DNA of 64,000 nt from Eutrophomonas brisbanensis (GTDB lineage: Bacteria; Pseudomonadota; Gammaproteobacteria; Burkholderiales; Eutrophovitaceae): positions 434,001 through 498,000 of the forward strand of contig JAYQIQ010000004.1 in the NCBI GenBank assembly GCA_038141705.1. The letters are read 5' to 3'. Numbering within the stretch: position 1 is the stretch's first letter; every line of letters begins with the position of its first letter. Below the pieces are notes generated by a model, which saw nothing but the letters and a program-made list of their open reading frames with translations, was not told the DNA's origin and ran no database searches. The position numbers and the translations under genes are program-made. Shown here one piece after another: positions 10,419 to 19,237 of the stretch.

Positions 10419-11045
10419 TTACTTGGAGTAAAGCTCGACGACTAAAGATTCATTGATAGTCATCGGCAAATCAGTTCTTTGAGGAACAGTCTTGAAGGTT
10501 CCCTTGAGCCCCTTAACATCTACCTCTACCCATTCAGAAAAACCTTTGGATTCAGCTGCTTCAACTGATGATTTTATTCGTAACTGAGTCTTAGATTTTT
10601 CAGAAATCTCTACTACATCGCCAGCTTTTACCACGTACGATGGTATATTCACGCGCTTACCGTTGACGAGCACAGCGTTATGGCGTACCACCTGGCGCGC
10701 CTCTGTCCGGGAAGAACCAAATCCCATACGAAGCGCTACAGAATCTAACCGACTTTCAAGCGCCTGAAGCAACAGTTCTCCCGTGACACCTTTTCTGCGA
10801 GCGGCTTCTTTATAAGTTTTCCTAAACTGTCGCTCTAGAACCCCGTATATTCTTCTGATTTTCTGTTTCTCTCGGAGCTGACGACCGAAGTCTGATAGAC
10901 GACCACCCTTTTGACCGTGTTGTCCAGGCGCATACGAGCGCCGTTCAATGGCACATTTGTCTGTATAACACTTCTCGCCTTTGAGGAACAATTTCTCCCC
11001 CTCGCGCCTGCATTGTCGGCATTTTGGATCTGTATTTCTAGCCAT
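10419..11045 (-). CDS. rpsD: 30S ribosomal protein S4
   Basis: 208 residues with the S4 RNA-binding domain (LESRLDSVALRMGFGSSRTE, then the VNGKRVNIPSYVV motif). Cys residues CRQCRREG and CYTDKCAIERR near the N-terminus resemble the zinc-type (C+) S4. In many bacteria S4 represses the alpha operon, but the short rpmJ-rpsM gap here leaves little room for the E. coli pseudoknot. Confidence 0.97.
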   Translation of the reverse strand: MARNTDPKCRQCRREGEKLFLKGEKCYTDKCAIERRSYAPGQHGQKGGRLSDFGRQLREKQKIRRIYGVLERQFRKTYKEAARRKGVTGELLLQALESRLDSVALRMGFGSSRTEARQVVRHNAVLVNGKRVNIPSYVVKAGDVVEISEKSKTQLRIKSSVEAAESKGFSEWVEVDVKGLKGTFKTVPQRTDLPMTINESLVVELYSK

Positions 11046-11058
11046 CTTTTATTTCTCC

Positions 11059-11448
11059 TTAAATGCGTCTTTTCTTTGGTGGGCGGCAGCCATTATGAGG
11101 TACAGGTGTAACGTCGGATATGCTTGTGATCTTAAAACCAACCGCATTGAGGGCTCGTACCGCCGATTCCCGACCAGGGCCAGGTCCTTTTATACGCACC
11201 TCCAGGTTTTTCACTCCACATTCCTGGGCTAGTTTTCCTGCTGCTTCAGCTGCAACTTGAGCAGCAAAAGGAGTACTTTTTCTAGACCCCTTGAATCCGT
11301 TAGCACCTGAGGTAGACCAAGATAAAGCGTTCCCCTGACGGTCCGTAATCATAATAATCGTATTATTAAAAGAAGCATGAACGTGAGCGACACCCTCCAC
11401 AACATTCTTCTTAACTTTTTTACGAGCACGAGTAGTGTTTTTAGCCAT
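11059..11448 (-). CDS. rpsK: 30S ribosomal protein S11
   Basis: 129 residues with the S11 signatures GVAHVHASFNNTIIMITD and PHNGCRPPKKRRI. It helps form the mRNA exit platform of the small subunit. Alpha operon, 59 bases after rpsM and 13 before rpsD. Confidence 0.97.
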   Translation of the reverse strand: MAKNTTRARKKVKKNVVEGVAHVHASFNNTIIMITDRQGNALSWSTSGANGFKGSRKSTPFAAQVAAEAAGKLAQECGVKNLEVRIKGPGPGRESAVRALNAVGFKITSISDVTPVPHNGCRPPKKRRI

Positions 11449-11507
11449 CTGTACTTAATCCCAACGTGATTGGTTTCAATTTAAAAACTTTCTGTGTAAA
11501 AACTAAT

Positions 11508-11864
11508 TTATTTCTTAATCGCCTTTTTCGCACCCTTACGTGTCCTGGCATTTGTTTTCGTGCGTTGACCTCTTACTGGAAGACCGCGACGATGCCTACC
11601 TCCTCGATAAGTGCCTAAATCCATTAATCGCTTGATATTCATGGAAACCTCTCTACGAAGGTCACCTTCTACCGCAAAAGTAGCGATTTGATCTCGAATC
11701 TTATCCATATCGGCTTCAGATAAATCCCTAACCTTCACGGTAGGTACGATCCCGGCCTTTTCACATATTTCATATGCTCTGGTACGACCAATACCAAAAA
11801 TGTACGTGAGAGATATCCAGGTATGCTTTTGATCTGGAATATTAACGCCTGCTATTCGAGCCAT
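11508..11864 (-). CDS. rpsM: 30S ribosomal protein S13
   Basis: 118 residues: N-terminal MARIAGVNIPDQKHTWISLT and C-terminal basic tail with GQRTKTNARTRKG. It sits at the head of the small subunit and contacts the P-site tRNA. First gene of the alpha operon, 36 bases after rpmJ; no strong separate promoter was seen in that gap. Confidence 0.97.
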   Translation of the reverse strand: MARIAGVNIPDQKHTWISLTYIFGIGRTRAYEICEKAGIVPTVKVRDLSEADMDKIRDQIATFAVEGDLRREVSMNIKRLMDLGTYRGGRHRRGLPVRGQRTKTNARTRKGAKKAIKK

Positions 11865-11900
11865 ACTTTAATTCTCTTTGAAATTATTTTGGATTAAAAG

Positions 11901-12014
11901 TTAACCTTGACGCTGCTTGTGTCTAGGTTCGGTACAAATTACCCTCACAACATTGTTGCGGCGGATAATCTTACAATTCCTGCATAGTTTCTTAACTGAA
12001 GCCTTAACTTTCAT
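11901..12014 (-). CDS. rpmJ: 50S ribosomal protein L36
   Basis: 37 residues, MKVKASVKKLCRNCKIIRRN through RVICTEPRHKQRQG. Translated directly from the gap between secY and rpsM. The Cys11/Cys14/Cys27/His32-type zinc site is present, so this is the C+ form. The start is 11 bases after the secY stop, where L36 sits in the spc operon of most gammaproteobacteria. Confidence 0.95.
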   Translation of the reverse strand: MKVKASVKKLCRNCKIIRRNNVVRVICTEPRHKQRQG

Positions 12015-12025
12015 TTCTTAACTCC

Positions 12026-13351
12026 TTAGCGGGACGGGATCATTCCACCCTTAAAATTAGCTTTTTTCATCAGGCTTTCATATTGATTTGACATCGCATA
12101 AGCCTGAACCTGCTGCATAAAATCCATGGTGACCACAACGATAATTAGTAAGCTGGTTCCGCCAAAATAAAACGGCACATTCCATTTAACAATCAACGCT
12201 TCTGGTATCAAGCAAACGATCGTCACATACAGCGCGCCAACGAGAGTAAGTCTCATCACTATCTTCTCAATGTACTTCGCGGTTTGGTCACCCGGCCGGA
12301 TACCAGGAACAAATGCGCCACTTTTTTTCAAGTTCTCGGCCGTTTCTTTAGGATTAAAAACCAAAGCCGTATAAAAAAAGCAGAAGAAAATGATTGCCGC
12401 AGCATAAACAAACATGTAGAGCACTTGGCCTGGGTGCAACAAACCACCTAAGTCTTTGAGCCAGTACATACTCTCGTTTGATCCGAGAAACTCTGCAATC
12501 GTGGCGGGGAATAAGATAATGCTAGATGCAAAGATCGGCGGGATAACGCCAGACATATTCAGCTTAAGAGGTAGATGTGAACTCTGTCCGCCATAGACTT
12601 TTCGGCCCACTTGCCGTTTCGCGTAATTCACTAGAACCTTCCGCTGCCCTCTCTCTACAAAGACAACAAATCCTGTGATCAAAATAGCCCCAGCGAACAA
12701 CATAAGTACAAGCGGTATTGAGAACGAACCCGTTCTCACCAACTCCAAAGTTCCACCAATTGCGCTAGGGAGACCAGCCGCTATACCTGCGAATATAATA
12801 AGAGAAATACCATTTCCAATACCTCTCTCTGTTATCTGCTCGCCGAGCCACATCAGAAACATTGTCCCAGTCACTAGGGTAACCACTGTTGTAAATCGGA
12901 ATGCAAGCCCAGGATCCATCACAAGGCCTGCCTGGGATTCTAAAGCCACAGAAATACCAATGGCCTGAAATGTAGCAAGCAATACTGTTCCGTATCTGGT
13001 GTACTTAGTTATCTTCTTTCGACCAGACTCACCCTCCTTCTTCAATTGCTCAAGAGTTGGCACGACCACAGTCATGAGCTGCATGATAATCGATGCCGAA
13101 ATGTACGGCATGATGCCTAGGGCAAAAATTGTAAACCTCTGAAGAGCGCCTCCAGAGAACATATTGAACATCCCAAGGATTCCGCCCTGTTGAGAGTTAA
13201 ACAACTGCTCTAGCTGAGCAGGGTCAATCCCAGGCACCGGTATGTGCGCACCTATTCGGTAAACAACAAGTGCGAACAGCAAGAAAAAAAGACGGCGCTT
13301 CAAGTCGCCATACTTGTTTCCTACACCGCTTTTGTTTGGAGCTATAGCCAA
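12026..13351 (-). CDS. secY: Preprotein translocase subunit SecY
   Basis: 441 residues with ten hydrophobic segments. It is the channel of the Sec translocon at the inner membrane. Visible signatures are GIMPYISASIIMQLM (about 80-94), the cytoplasmic loop FVERGQRKVLVNYAKRQVGR and the C-terminal MKKANFKGGMIPSR. It lies five bases after rplO and before rpmJ, the standard spc order. Confidence 0.98.
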   Translation of the reverse strand: MAIAPNKSGVGNKYGDLKRRLFFLLFALVVYRIGAHIPVPGIDPAQLEQLFNSQQGGILGMFNMFSGGALQRFTIFALGIMPYISASIIMQLMTVVVPTLEQLKKEGESGRKKITKYTRYGTVLLATFQAIGISVALESQAGLVMDPGLAFRFTTVVTLVTGTMFLMWLGEQITERGIGNGISLIIFAGIAAGLPSAIGGTLELVRTGSFSIPLVLMLFAGAILITGFVVFVERGQRKVLVNYAKRQVGRKVYGGQSSHLPLKLNMSGVIPPIFASSIILFPATIAEFLGSNESMYWLKDLGGLLHPGQVLYMFVYAAAIIFFCFFYTALVFNPKETAENLKKSGAFVPGIRPGDQTAKYIEKIVMRLTLVGALYVTIVCLIPEALIVKWNVPFYFGGTSLLIIVVVTMDFMQQVQAYAMSNQYESLMKKANFKGGMIPSR

Positions 13352-13356
13352 CTTAA

Positions 13357-13797
13357 TTATCCCTCGATTTGACCGCCAGCTGCCTCGATTACAGCTCGCG
13401 CTCCTTTTGTAACTTTAATACCTTGTATTTGAAGCTTTTTACCTTCATTGAGCGCTCCAGATTTGATAACCTTTGCACCAATAGTAAATTGCGGAACTAC
13501 TCCCGCTGCCTTCAAGCTTTCCAAACTAACCAAGTCGCCATCGATAAGGTTTAGCTCACTGAGCCTGATCTCTTTTACAGACCCGTACTTCAGCGGCTTA
13601 AAACCTCTCTTTGGCAGCCTTCTCGCCATGGGCATTTGCCCGCCCTCGAAACCAACCTTGTGGTAACCGCCGGAACGAGCATGCTGACCCTTGTGGCCTC
13701 TTCCAGCAGTCTTACCCTTACCGCTTCCAATTCCACGACCAACTCTGGTGCTTGCGTGGTTGGATCCCTTCGCAGGACTAATAGTGTTTAAACGCAT
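13357..13797 (-). CDS. rplO: 50S ribosomal protein L15
   Basis: 146 residues beginning MRLNTISPAKGSNHASTRVG, with the Gly/Arg/Lys-rich N-terminal extension (GSGKGKTAGRGHKGQ) that threads into 23S rRNA. spc operon, five bases after rpmD. Confidence 0.97.
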   Translation of the reverse strand: MRLNTISPAKGSNHASTRVGRGIGSGKGKTAGRGHKGQHARSGGYHKVGFEGGQMPMARRLPKRGFKPLKYGSVKEIRLSELNLIDGDLVSLESLKAAGVVPQFTIGAKVIKSGALNEGKKLQIQGIKVTKGARAVIEAAGGQIEG

Positions 13798-13802
13798 ATT
13801 GG

Positions 13803-14003
13803 CTAACCCTCCACCTTAACGAGGTAACTCACCTTATCTATCATCCCGCGCACTGAGGGCGTATCCTCTAACTGCACGGAGTGTCGAATTTTACGGAGAC
13901 CAAGTCCTCGAACCGTCTCACGATGATCTTTTTTCGCTCCTATTGGACTCTTCACCAACGTAACGGTAACGGAGTTCGTTCCTGTTTTTTTGTTTGACGC
14001 CAT
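13803..14003 (-). CDS. rpmD: 50S ribosomal protein L30
   Basis: 66 residues: TVTLVKSPIGAKKDHRETVRGLGLRKIRHSVQ is spread over the core and is typical of L30. The N-terminus MASNKKTGTN is slightly longer than in E. coli. spc operon, between rpsE and rplO. Confidence 0.95.
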   Translation of the reverse strand: MASNKKTGTNSVTVTLVKSPIGAKKDHRETVRGLGLRKIRHSVQLEDTPSVRGMIDKVSYLVKVEG

Positions 14004-14008
14004 TTCAA

Positions 14009-14521
14009 TTACCCCAAAATATCTTCAATACTTTTTCCACGCTTCAACGCAATCTCCGCTGGAGAGTTCATAGCCGCTAAACCGTTTAGCGTCGCTCTCA
14101 CCACGTTGTAGGGATTTGTAGAGCCGATACACTTTGCGAGGATATTAGTGACGCCCATCACTTCAAAAATAGCTCTCATCGGGCCTCCGGCGATAATTCC
14201 GGTTCCCTCAGAGGCAGGCTGCATGAACACCTTAGCAGCACCGTGAATACCGACAACAGAATGCTGAAGCGTCCCGCTCTTAAGAGAAACTTTAAAGAGT
14301 TTCTTACGCGCCTCTTCCATCGCCTTTTGAATCGCTACAGGAACTTCTTTGGCCTTACCCTTACCCATTCCTATGCCGCCATCGCCGTCACCGACCACCG
14401 TTAATGCGGCAAAACCCAAAATTCCACCACCCTTAACAACTTTGGTAACACGATTAACTGAGACCATCTTCTCTCGAAGATTGTCGCCACGATCCTCTGC
14501 TTGCTTTTGTGCTCTTGCCAT
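14009..14521 (-). CDS. rpsE: 30S ribosomal protein S5
   Basis: 170 residues with the S5 RNA-binding domain (REKMVSVNRVTKVVKGG) and the C-terminal fold (GGPMRAIFEVMGVTNILAKC). It affects translational fidelity and tRNA-mRNA path. spc operon, 14 bases after rplR. Confidence 0.97.
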   Translation of the reverse strand: MARAQKQAEDRGDNLREKMVSVNRVTKVVKGGGILGFAALTVVGDGDGGIGMGKGKAKEVPVAIQKAMEEARKKLFKVSLKSGTLQHSVVGIHGAAKVFMQPASEGTGIIAGGPMRAIFEVMGVTNILAKCIGSTNPYNVVRATLNGLAAMNSPAEIALKRGKSIEDILG

Positions 14522-14535
14522 AACCTTATTAATCC

Positions 14536-14892
14536 CTAAAACTTGAGGCCAGCTTCTCTAGCTGCCTCTGCTAATGCCTTGATACGTCCGTGATACTTGA
14601 ATCCTGATCGATCAAAAGCTACTTTCTCAAGCCCTTTTTCTTTCGCCTTCAAGCCTATTTGACTTCCAATCTTCGCAGCAGCGCTCACATTCCCACCGTT
14701 GCCAAGATCTTTTCGCATATCCGGATCCAGCGAAGATGCCGAAACGATCACTTTGGACCCACTATCCAGGATCTGGGCGTATATGTGAGAATTTTTCTTG
14801 AATACCTGTAACCTGTTCTCAACGCCCGAGTCGATCAACTTATACCTAGTTTTCTTCGCCCTACGCGCTCTGATATCTCTTTTTGCAGTCAT
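14536..14892 (-). CDS. rplR: 50S ribosomal protein L18
   Basis: 118 residues: basic N-terminus MTAKRDIRARRAKKTRYKL and the conserved FDRSGFKYHGRIKALAEAAR. L18 carries 5S rRNA into the central protuberance. spc operon, 13 bases after rplF. Confidence 0.97.
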   Translation of the reverse strand: MTAKRDIRARRAKKTRYKLIDSGVENRLQVFKKNSHIYAQILDSGSKVIVSASSLDPDMRKDLGNGGNVSAAAKIGSQIGLKAKEKGLEKVAFDRSGFKYHGRIKALAEAAREAGLKF

Positions 14893-14905
14893 ATGGATCT
14901 CTTAA

Positions 14906-15439
14906 TTATTTTTTCTTCGTTTCTTTCATAACGACTCTCTCATCCGCGTACCGAACGCCTTTACCCTTATAAGGCTCAGGAGGACGATAATTGCGAACAT
15001 CCGCAGCAACCTGACCAACCATCTGCTTGTCGATACCTTTGATTAAAATTTCAGTCTGTTGAGGTGTTTCAGCTTTCACTCCTTCCGGAAGCTGATGCAC
15101 AACGGGATGCGAAAACCCTAACGAGAGATTTAACTTGTCACCCTGGGCTTGAGCTCTATAACCAACTCCAACCAGGGTTAACTTCTTCTCGAAACCGGAG
15201 CTAACACCAGTGACCATATTTGCAATCAAGGCGCGAGTGGTTCCGAACAGAGCTCTGGCAGCTTGCGACTCATTCGCTGGCTCTACCCTTAAAACCTCGC
15301 CATCCTGAGATACCTTCACTTGATCACTAAGATCTCTGGACAATACACCAAGCGACCCCTTCACCTGGATTTTATTTCCATTCAAAGTGACCTGTGTACC
15401 ACTGGGTATGCTTATCGGGTTTTTACCTACTCGTGACAT
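14906..15439 (-). CDS. rplF: 50S ribosomal protein L6
   Basis: 177 residues from MSRVGKNPISIPSG; an in-frame ATG five codons upstream adds MELGY, which is not part of L6, so the inner start is chosen. The two repeated L6 folds and the terminal PEPYKGKGVRYADE are present. spc operon between rpsH and rplR. Confidence 0.96.
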   Translation of the reverse strand: MSRVGKNPISIPSGTQVTLNGNKIQVKGSLGVLSRDLSDQVKVSQDGEVLRVEPANESQAARALFGTTRALIANMVTGVSSGFEKKLTLVGVGYRAQAQGDKLNLSLGFSHPVVHQLPEGVKAETPQQTEILIKGIDKQMVGQVAADVRNYRPPEPYKGKGVRYADERVVMKETKKK

Positions 15440-15487
15440 ATATCCAAGCTCCAAACATTCAACAACACTTCAATTTCGAATAATTCG

Positions 15488-15886
15488 TTATGCTACGTAA
15501 CACAGAACCTCGCCACCAACACCGGCGCTTCTTGCTCTACGGTCGGTCATAACGCCTTGCGAGGTTGATACAATCGCTACCCCAAGCCCATTCATCACCG
15601 TGGGAATATCCTGAACACCTTTATAAATTCTCAAACCAGGCTTGCTAACCCGCTCTATCTTTTCGATGACAGGACGACCCGCGTAATATTTCAAACCAAG
15701 CTCAAGGGTTGGCTTTTTCGCATCATCACTGTTGACGCTAACATCCTCAATATAGCCCTCATCTTTGAGCACTAACGCTATTGAGTGTTTCAATTTGCTC
15801 ATAGGCATCGAGACCGAAGCTTTTTCAGCCAATTGAGCATTTCTTATTCTGGTCAACATATCAGCGACTGGATCACTCATACTCAT
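15488..15886 (-). CDS. rpsH: 30S ribosomal protein S8
   Basis: 132 residues, MSMSDPVADMLTRIRNAQ to the conserved end STSQGVMTDRRARSAGVGGE. S8 binds the central domain of 16S rRNA and, in E. coli, represses the spc mRNA at rplE; I did not confirm such a site here. It starts 12 bases after rpsN. Confidence 0.97.
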   Translation of the reverse strand: MSMSDPVADMLTRIRNAQLAEKASVSMPMSKLKHSIALVLKDEGYIEDVSVNSDDAKKPTLELGLKYYAGRPVIEKIERVSKPGLRIYKGVQDIPTVMNGLGVAIVSTSQGVMTDRRARSAGVGGEVLCYVA

Positions 15887-15898
15887 AACAATGTTCTC

Positions 15899-16204
15899 CT
15901 ACCAACTCGCTTTTATAATTCCGGGGACTTCCCCACGCATGGCAATCTCTCTAAGTTTCCCTCTTGCCAACCCAAATTTCCTGAAAACTCCTCGAGGTCT
16001 CCCTGTCAAAGCACAACGACGTCGCAGTCTAACCGGGCTTGCATTTCTAGGAAGCTTTTGCAAACCCTGTCTAGCCAAAAACTTCTCTTCATCAGAGGAG
16101 CTAGAACTCACTATTACATCCATCAGTGCTTGACGCTTTTGCGCGAATTTCTCAACGCAATTTCGCCTCTTCAAATCTCTGTTAACTATCGATTTCTTCG
16201 CCAT
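15899..16204 (-). CDS. rpsN: 30S ribosomal protein S14
   Basis: 101 residues, the long zinc-free (C-) form: MAKKSIVNRDLKRRN and the C-terminal CALTGRPRGVFRKFGLARGK, with no CxxC pair. It starts seven bases after rplE in the spc operon. Confidence 0.97.
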   Translation of the reverse strand: MAKKSIVNRDLKRRNCVEKFAQKRQALMDVIVSSSSSDEEKFLARQGLQKLPRNASPVRLRRRCALTGRPRGVFRKFGLARGKLREIAMRGEVPGIIKASW

Positions 16205-16211
16205 ATTGACC

Positions 16212-16796
16212 TCAGTTTCGGAATGGGAAACGGAAAGCAGCTAACAGCGCTCGCGCTTCCTTGTCAGACTTAGCAGTCGTTGTGATAGTGACGTTCATTC
16301 CCCTAAGGGCATCGATCTTGTCGTACTCGACCTCTGGGAAAATAATTTGCTCTTTCACACCCATATTGAAGTTGCCTCTTCCATCAAAGGACTTAGCCGG
16401 TATTCCTCTGAAGTCCCGAATTCTAGGAATAGCGACACTTATAAGGCGATCTAGAAACTCGTACATTCGCACGCTCCTAAGAGTCACCTTGCAACCAATT
16501 GGGTAACCATCTCTGATTTTGAACCCCGCTATAGACTTTCTAGCTTTTGTAATAATGGGCTTTTGACCTGCTATCAGAGTCATATCCCCCACTGCATTTT
16601 CGAGGACCTTTTTATCAGCTACCGCCTCACCAACACCCATATTCAATACGATCTTGGTGATTCGAGGAACCTCCATGACCGACTTGTAGCCAAACTCTTT
16701 CATCAAACCAGGAACGACCTCCGATCGATACAGGTCTGCGAGCCTCGGGCTCCCAGATTTGTCGACTCCTCCATTATCTGCAGCTTTAACCATCAC
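16212..16796 (-). CDS. rplE: 50S ribosomal protein L5
   Basis: 194 residues; L5 is usually about 179. The core starts at ADLYRSEVVPGLMKEFGYKS, so the first ~20 residues (MMVKAADNGGVDKSGSPR) are a lineage-specific extension. The start is seven bases after the rplX stop, which supports the long form. L5 binds 5S rRNA and contacts the P-site tRNA. Confidence 0.95.
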   Translation of the reverse strand: MMVKAADNGGVDKSGSPRLADLYRSEVVPGLMKEFGYKSVMEVPRITKIVLNMGVGEAVADKKVLENAVGDMTLIAGQKPIITKARKSIAGFKIRDGYPIGCKVTLRSVRMYEFLDRLISVAIPRIRDFRGIPAKSFDGRGNFNMGVKEQIIFPEVEYDKIDALRGMNVTITTTAKSDKEARALLAAFRFPFRN

Positions 16797-16803
16797 TTAC
16801 CTC

Positions 16804-17121
16804 TTAAGAATCAACCATCTCGCCATTGGATCGGAAAATCCTGACCCGACGGCCATCCTCTAAAGTCTTAATACCAATCCTATCGCCCTTGTTAGTCGTT
16901 GGATTCAGTACCGCCAAATTCGAAATCTGTATAGGCATTTCTTTCGTCACGATTCCACCGTTAGCACCCTTCATGGGGTTCGGTTTCTCGTGTTTTTTGA
17001 CATTGTTGACGCCCTCAACAACAGCGGTGGAGTTCGCTAGCACTCGTAAAACGGTGCCCTGCTTTCCGCTATCCTTACCAGCGTTAACTATCACCCTGTC
17101 ACCTTTTCTTATCTTATTCAT
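16804..17121 (-). CDS. rplX: 50S ribosomal protein L24
   Basis: 105 residues with the KOW motif (KGDRVIVNAGKDSGKQGTVL, residues about 6-25). L24 starts large-subunit assembly. spc operon, second gene, eight bases after rplN. Confidence 0.97.
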   Translation of the reverse strand: MNKIRKGDRVIVNAGKDSGKQGTVLRVLANSTAVVEGVNNVKKHEKPNPMKGANGGIVTKEMPIQISNLAVLNPTTNKGDRIGIKTLEDGRRVRIFRSNGEMVDS

Positions 17122-17129
17122 AACGATCC

Positions 17130-17498
17130 TTACAGAACCTCCGGAGCCAAAGACACAATCTTCATGAACTTTTCAGTTCTGAGCTCTCGTGTCACTGGAC
17201 CAAATATTCGAGTACCAATCGGCTCCAACTTCGCATTGAGAAGGACAGCTGCGTTACCATCGAACTTTATGAGTGAGCCGTCTTGACGCCTAACACCAGA
17301 AGCGGTTCTCACAACCACAGCGTTGTAGACTTCCCCTTTTTTAACGCGTCCCCTAGGAGCCGCCTCTTTCACCGCAACCTTGATAACATCCCCAACAGCT
17401 GCGTATCTGCGCTTGGATCCGCCTAAAACCTTGATACACATCACAGAGCGAGCGCCGGTGTTGTCGGCCACCTCTAAACGAGATTGCATTTGAATCAT
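17130..17498 (-). CDS. rplN: 50S ribosomal protein L14
   Basis: 122 residues, MIQMQSRLEVADNTGARSVM through the conserved FGPVTRELR. First gene of the spc operon, separated from rpsQ by 157 bases that hold a promoter and a hairpin, as in E. coli. Confidence 0.98.
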   Translation of the reverse strand: MIQMQSRLEVADNTGARSVMCIKVLGGSKRRYAAVGDVIKVAVKEAAPRGRVKKGEVYNAVVVRTASGVRRQDGSLIKFDGNAAVLLNAKLEPIGTRIFGPVTRELRTEKFMKIVSLAPEVL

Positions 17499-17590
17499 AA
17501 TTTCAGCCTCTTTAAACCAACTTGCCTCGCCAACGTCGAGCCAGTTTTGGCACCCGTCCGGGTTAAACAGAATACTCAGCTTTCAAGTAA

Positions 17591-17606
17591 CGCCACATTT
17601 GTGGCG
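17591..17606 (-). other. Hairpin in the spc mRNA leader
   Basis: CGCCAC-ATTT-GTGGCG folds into a 6-bp stem. It lies 17 bases after the spc -10 element, close to the 5' end of the predicted transcript. No T run follows on the transcribed strand, so a transcript-stabilising or regulatory role is likelier than termination. Confidence 0.45.
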
Positions 17607-17622
17607 AAACGAAAAGCGCAAA

Positions 17623-17651
17623 ACTATACTATAAATTTAAAAACTCTACAA
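17623..17651 (-). promoter_or_regulatory. spc operon promoter
   Basis: On the minus strand TTGTAG (17646-17651), a 17-base spacer and TATAGT (17623-17628) form a good sigma-70 promoter. It lies in the rpsQ-rplN gap, the place of the spc promoter in E. coli. Confidence 0.7.
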
Positions 17652-17655
17652 CGAC

Positions 17656-17925
17656 TTAAATCTCTATAGCCTTTTCGATAACTTGACTGACCATCCAAGA
17701 TTTTGTTTTAGATTTCGGAGATCCCTCTTCTATCTGCACAGTATCCCCAACGTGACACTCATTACCCTCGTCGTGGGCATGATATTTAGTCGATTTTTTC
17801 ACGAATTTGCCGTACATCGGATGTTTTACTTTACGCTCCACTAAGACGGTTACAGTCTTGTCCATCTTGTCGGAAACCACTTTACCGGTGAGGCGTCGGC
17901 GAACCGAAGTATTCAAATCAGACAT
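17656..17925 (-). CDS. rpsQ: 30S ribosomal protein S17
   Basis: 89 residues from MSDLNTSVRRRLTGKVVSD; a second ATG two codons upstream (17931) is also possible. The S17 OB-fold signature DKTVTVLVERKVKHPMYGK is present. It overlaps the rpmC stop, which implies translational coupling. Last gene of the S10 operon. Confidence 0.95.
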   Translation of the reverse strand: MSDLNTSVRRRLTGKVVSDKMDKTVTVLVERKVKHPMYGKFVKKSTKYHAHDEGNECHVGDTVQIEEGSPKSKTKSWMVSQVIEKAIEI

Positions 17926-18115
17926 TTTCATTCACCTTTTTCCCAAGCATCGTTTTGACACGCGCAACGTCTTTCCTAACTGCAGAAATTTGACTGGTAT
18001 TGGTCAACTGCTGAGTCGCGTGCTGCATGCGCAGAGAAAATTGAGTCTTCAAAAGACTATCCAACTCTTTCTTTAGCTCGTCGACGCTTTTAGCACTAAG
18101 ATCTTTAGCCTTCAT
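17918..18115 (-). CDS. rpmC: 50S ribosomal protein L29
   Basis: 65 residues, MKAKDLSAKSVDELKKELDS, a two-helix protein at the exit tunnel rim and docking site for SRP and trigger factor. Starts three bases after rplP and overlaps rpsQ. Confidence 0.96.
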   Translation of the reverse strand: MKAKDLSAKSVDELKKELDSLLKTQFSLRMQHATQQLTNTSQISAVRKDVARVKTMLGKKVNENV

Positions 18116-18118
18116 AAC

Positions 18119-18532
18119 TTACCCCAAGTGTCTATGCACAAAAATTGTACGAAGAGGGAGCTTCGCGGCGGCTAGCCTAAAAGCCTCTCGAGCAACGTCC
18201 TCTTGCACACCATCCATTTCATATAGAACCTTACCGGGTTGAATCTCAGCAACCCAGTACTCTGGATTTCCCTTACCATTACCCATCCGCACCTCAGCTG
18301 GCTTTTGCGAAATTGGCTTGTCAGGAAAGATTCGAATCCAAATTCTTCCGCCACGTTTAATGTGTCTCGTCATCGCTCTACGAGCAGCCTCGATTTGACG
18401 AGCCGTGAGCCTTCCGCGATCAATCGCCTTTAAACCAAACTCCCCAAAAGAGACTTTCGCCCCCCGGGTGGCTACACCGTAGTTACGGCCTTTGTGGTAC
18501 TTCCTAAACTTTGTTCTAGCTGGCTGCAGCAT
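18119..18532 (-). CDS. rplP: 50S ribosomal protein L16
   Basis: 137 residues, MLQPARTKFRKYHKGRNYG and the L16 core FGEFGLKAIDRGRLTARQIE. L16 sits beside the A-site tRNA elbow. Its start overlaps the 3' end of rpsC by 17 bases, an arrangement common in this operon. Confidence 0.97.
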   Translation of the reverse strand: MLQPARTKFRKYHKGRNYGVATRGAKVSFGEFGLKAIDRGRLTARQIEAARRAMTRHIKRGGRIWIRIFPDKPISQKPAEVRMGNGKGNPEYWVAEIQPGKVLYEMDGVQEDVAREAFRLAAAKLPLRTIFVHRHLG

Positions 18533-19235
18533 TTTCGGCTCCTGCTTTTCTTTGCCTCTTTGGCTTTGCTATTGTGTCAACCGAAGGGGCACCAACACTG
18601 TCGTTACTACCTAACACTTGCCCGCGATAGACCCACACTTTGATTCCTATAATTCCATACGTAGTCTTAGCCTCAGATACAGCGTAATCCACCTCAGCAC
18701 GAAGTGTGTGCAATGGAACTCTGCCCTCTCGGTACCATTCGGTTCGGGCGATATCGATACCATTTAGTCTGCCCGAGCTCATGATTTTTATACCTTGAGC
18801 ACCAAGCCTCATGGCGTTTTGCATCGCTCTCTTCATAGCGCGCCTAAACTGGATTCGTTTTTCCAATTGGTTACCAATAGAATCCGCTATCAATTGCGCA
18901 TCTATCTCGGGCTTTCTAACTTCTTCTATGTTTAAGTGAACAGGAACACCTATTAACTTTTGAAGATCTGATCGTAAAACCTCGATATCTTCACCCTTCT
19001 TACCAATGACAATTCCTGGACGTGCGCTATGGATGGTAATTTTGGCGTTCTTCGTTGGCCTCTCGATAATTACCTTCGCGACTGAAGCGTGAGCTAATCG
19101 TTTTTTAAGATATTTTCTAACTTCAATATCTTGCAAAAGCATCCCAGAGAAGTTTCTTCCAACAGCATACCAACGCGAACTCCAGTTCCTCTGTACACCC
19201 AGACGAAAACCGATTGGATTAATTTTCTGTCCCAT
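18516..19235 (-). CDS. rpsC: 30S ribosomal protein S3
   Basis: 239 residues with the KH domain motif ARPGIVIGKKGEDIE (about 72-86) and the C-terminal fold RTEWYREGRVPLHTLRA. It lines the mRNA entry channel. S10 operon, two bases after rplV, overlapping rplP. Confidence 0.97.
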   Translation of the reverse strand: MGQKINPIGFRLGVQRNWSSRWYAVGRNFSGMLLQDIEVRKYLKKRLAHASVAKVIIERPTKNAKITIHSARPGIVIGKKGEDIEVLRSDLQKLIGVPVHLNIEEVRKPEIDAQLIADSIGNQLEKRIQFRRAMKRAMQNAMRLGAQGIKIMSSGRLNGIDIARTEWYREGRVPLHTLRAEVDYAVSEAKTTYGIIGIKVWVYRGQVLGSNDSVGAPSVDTIAKPKRQRKAGAENAAAS

Positions 19236-19237
19236 AA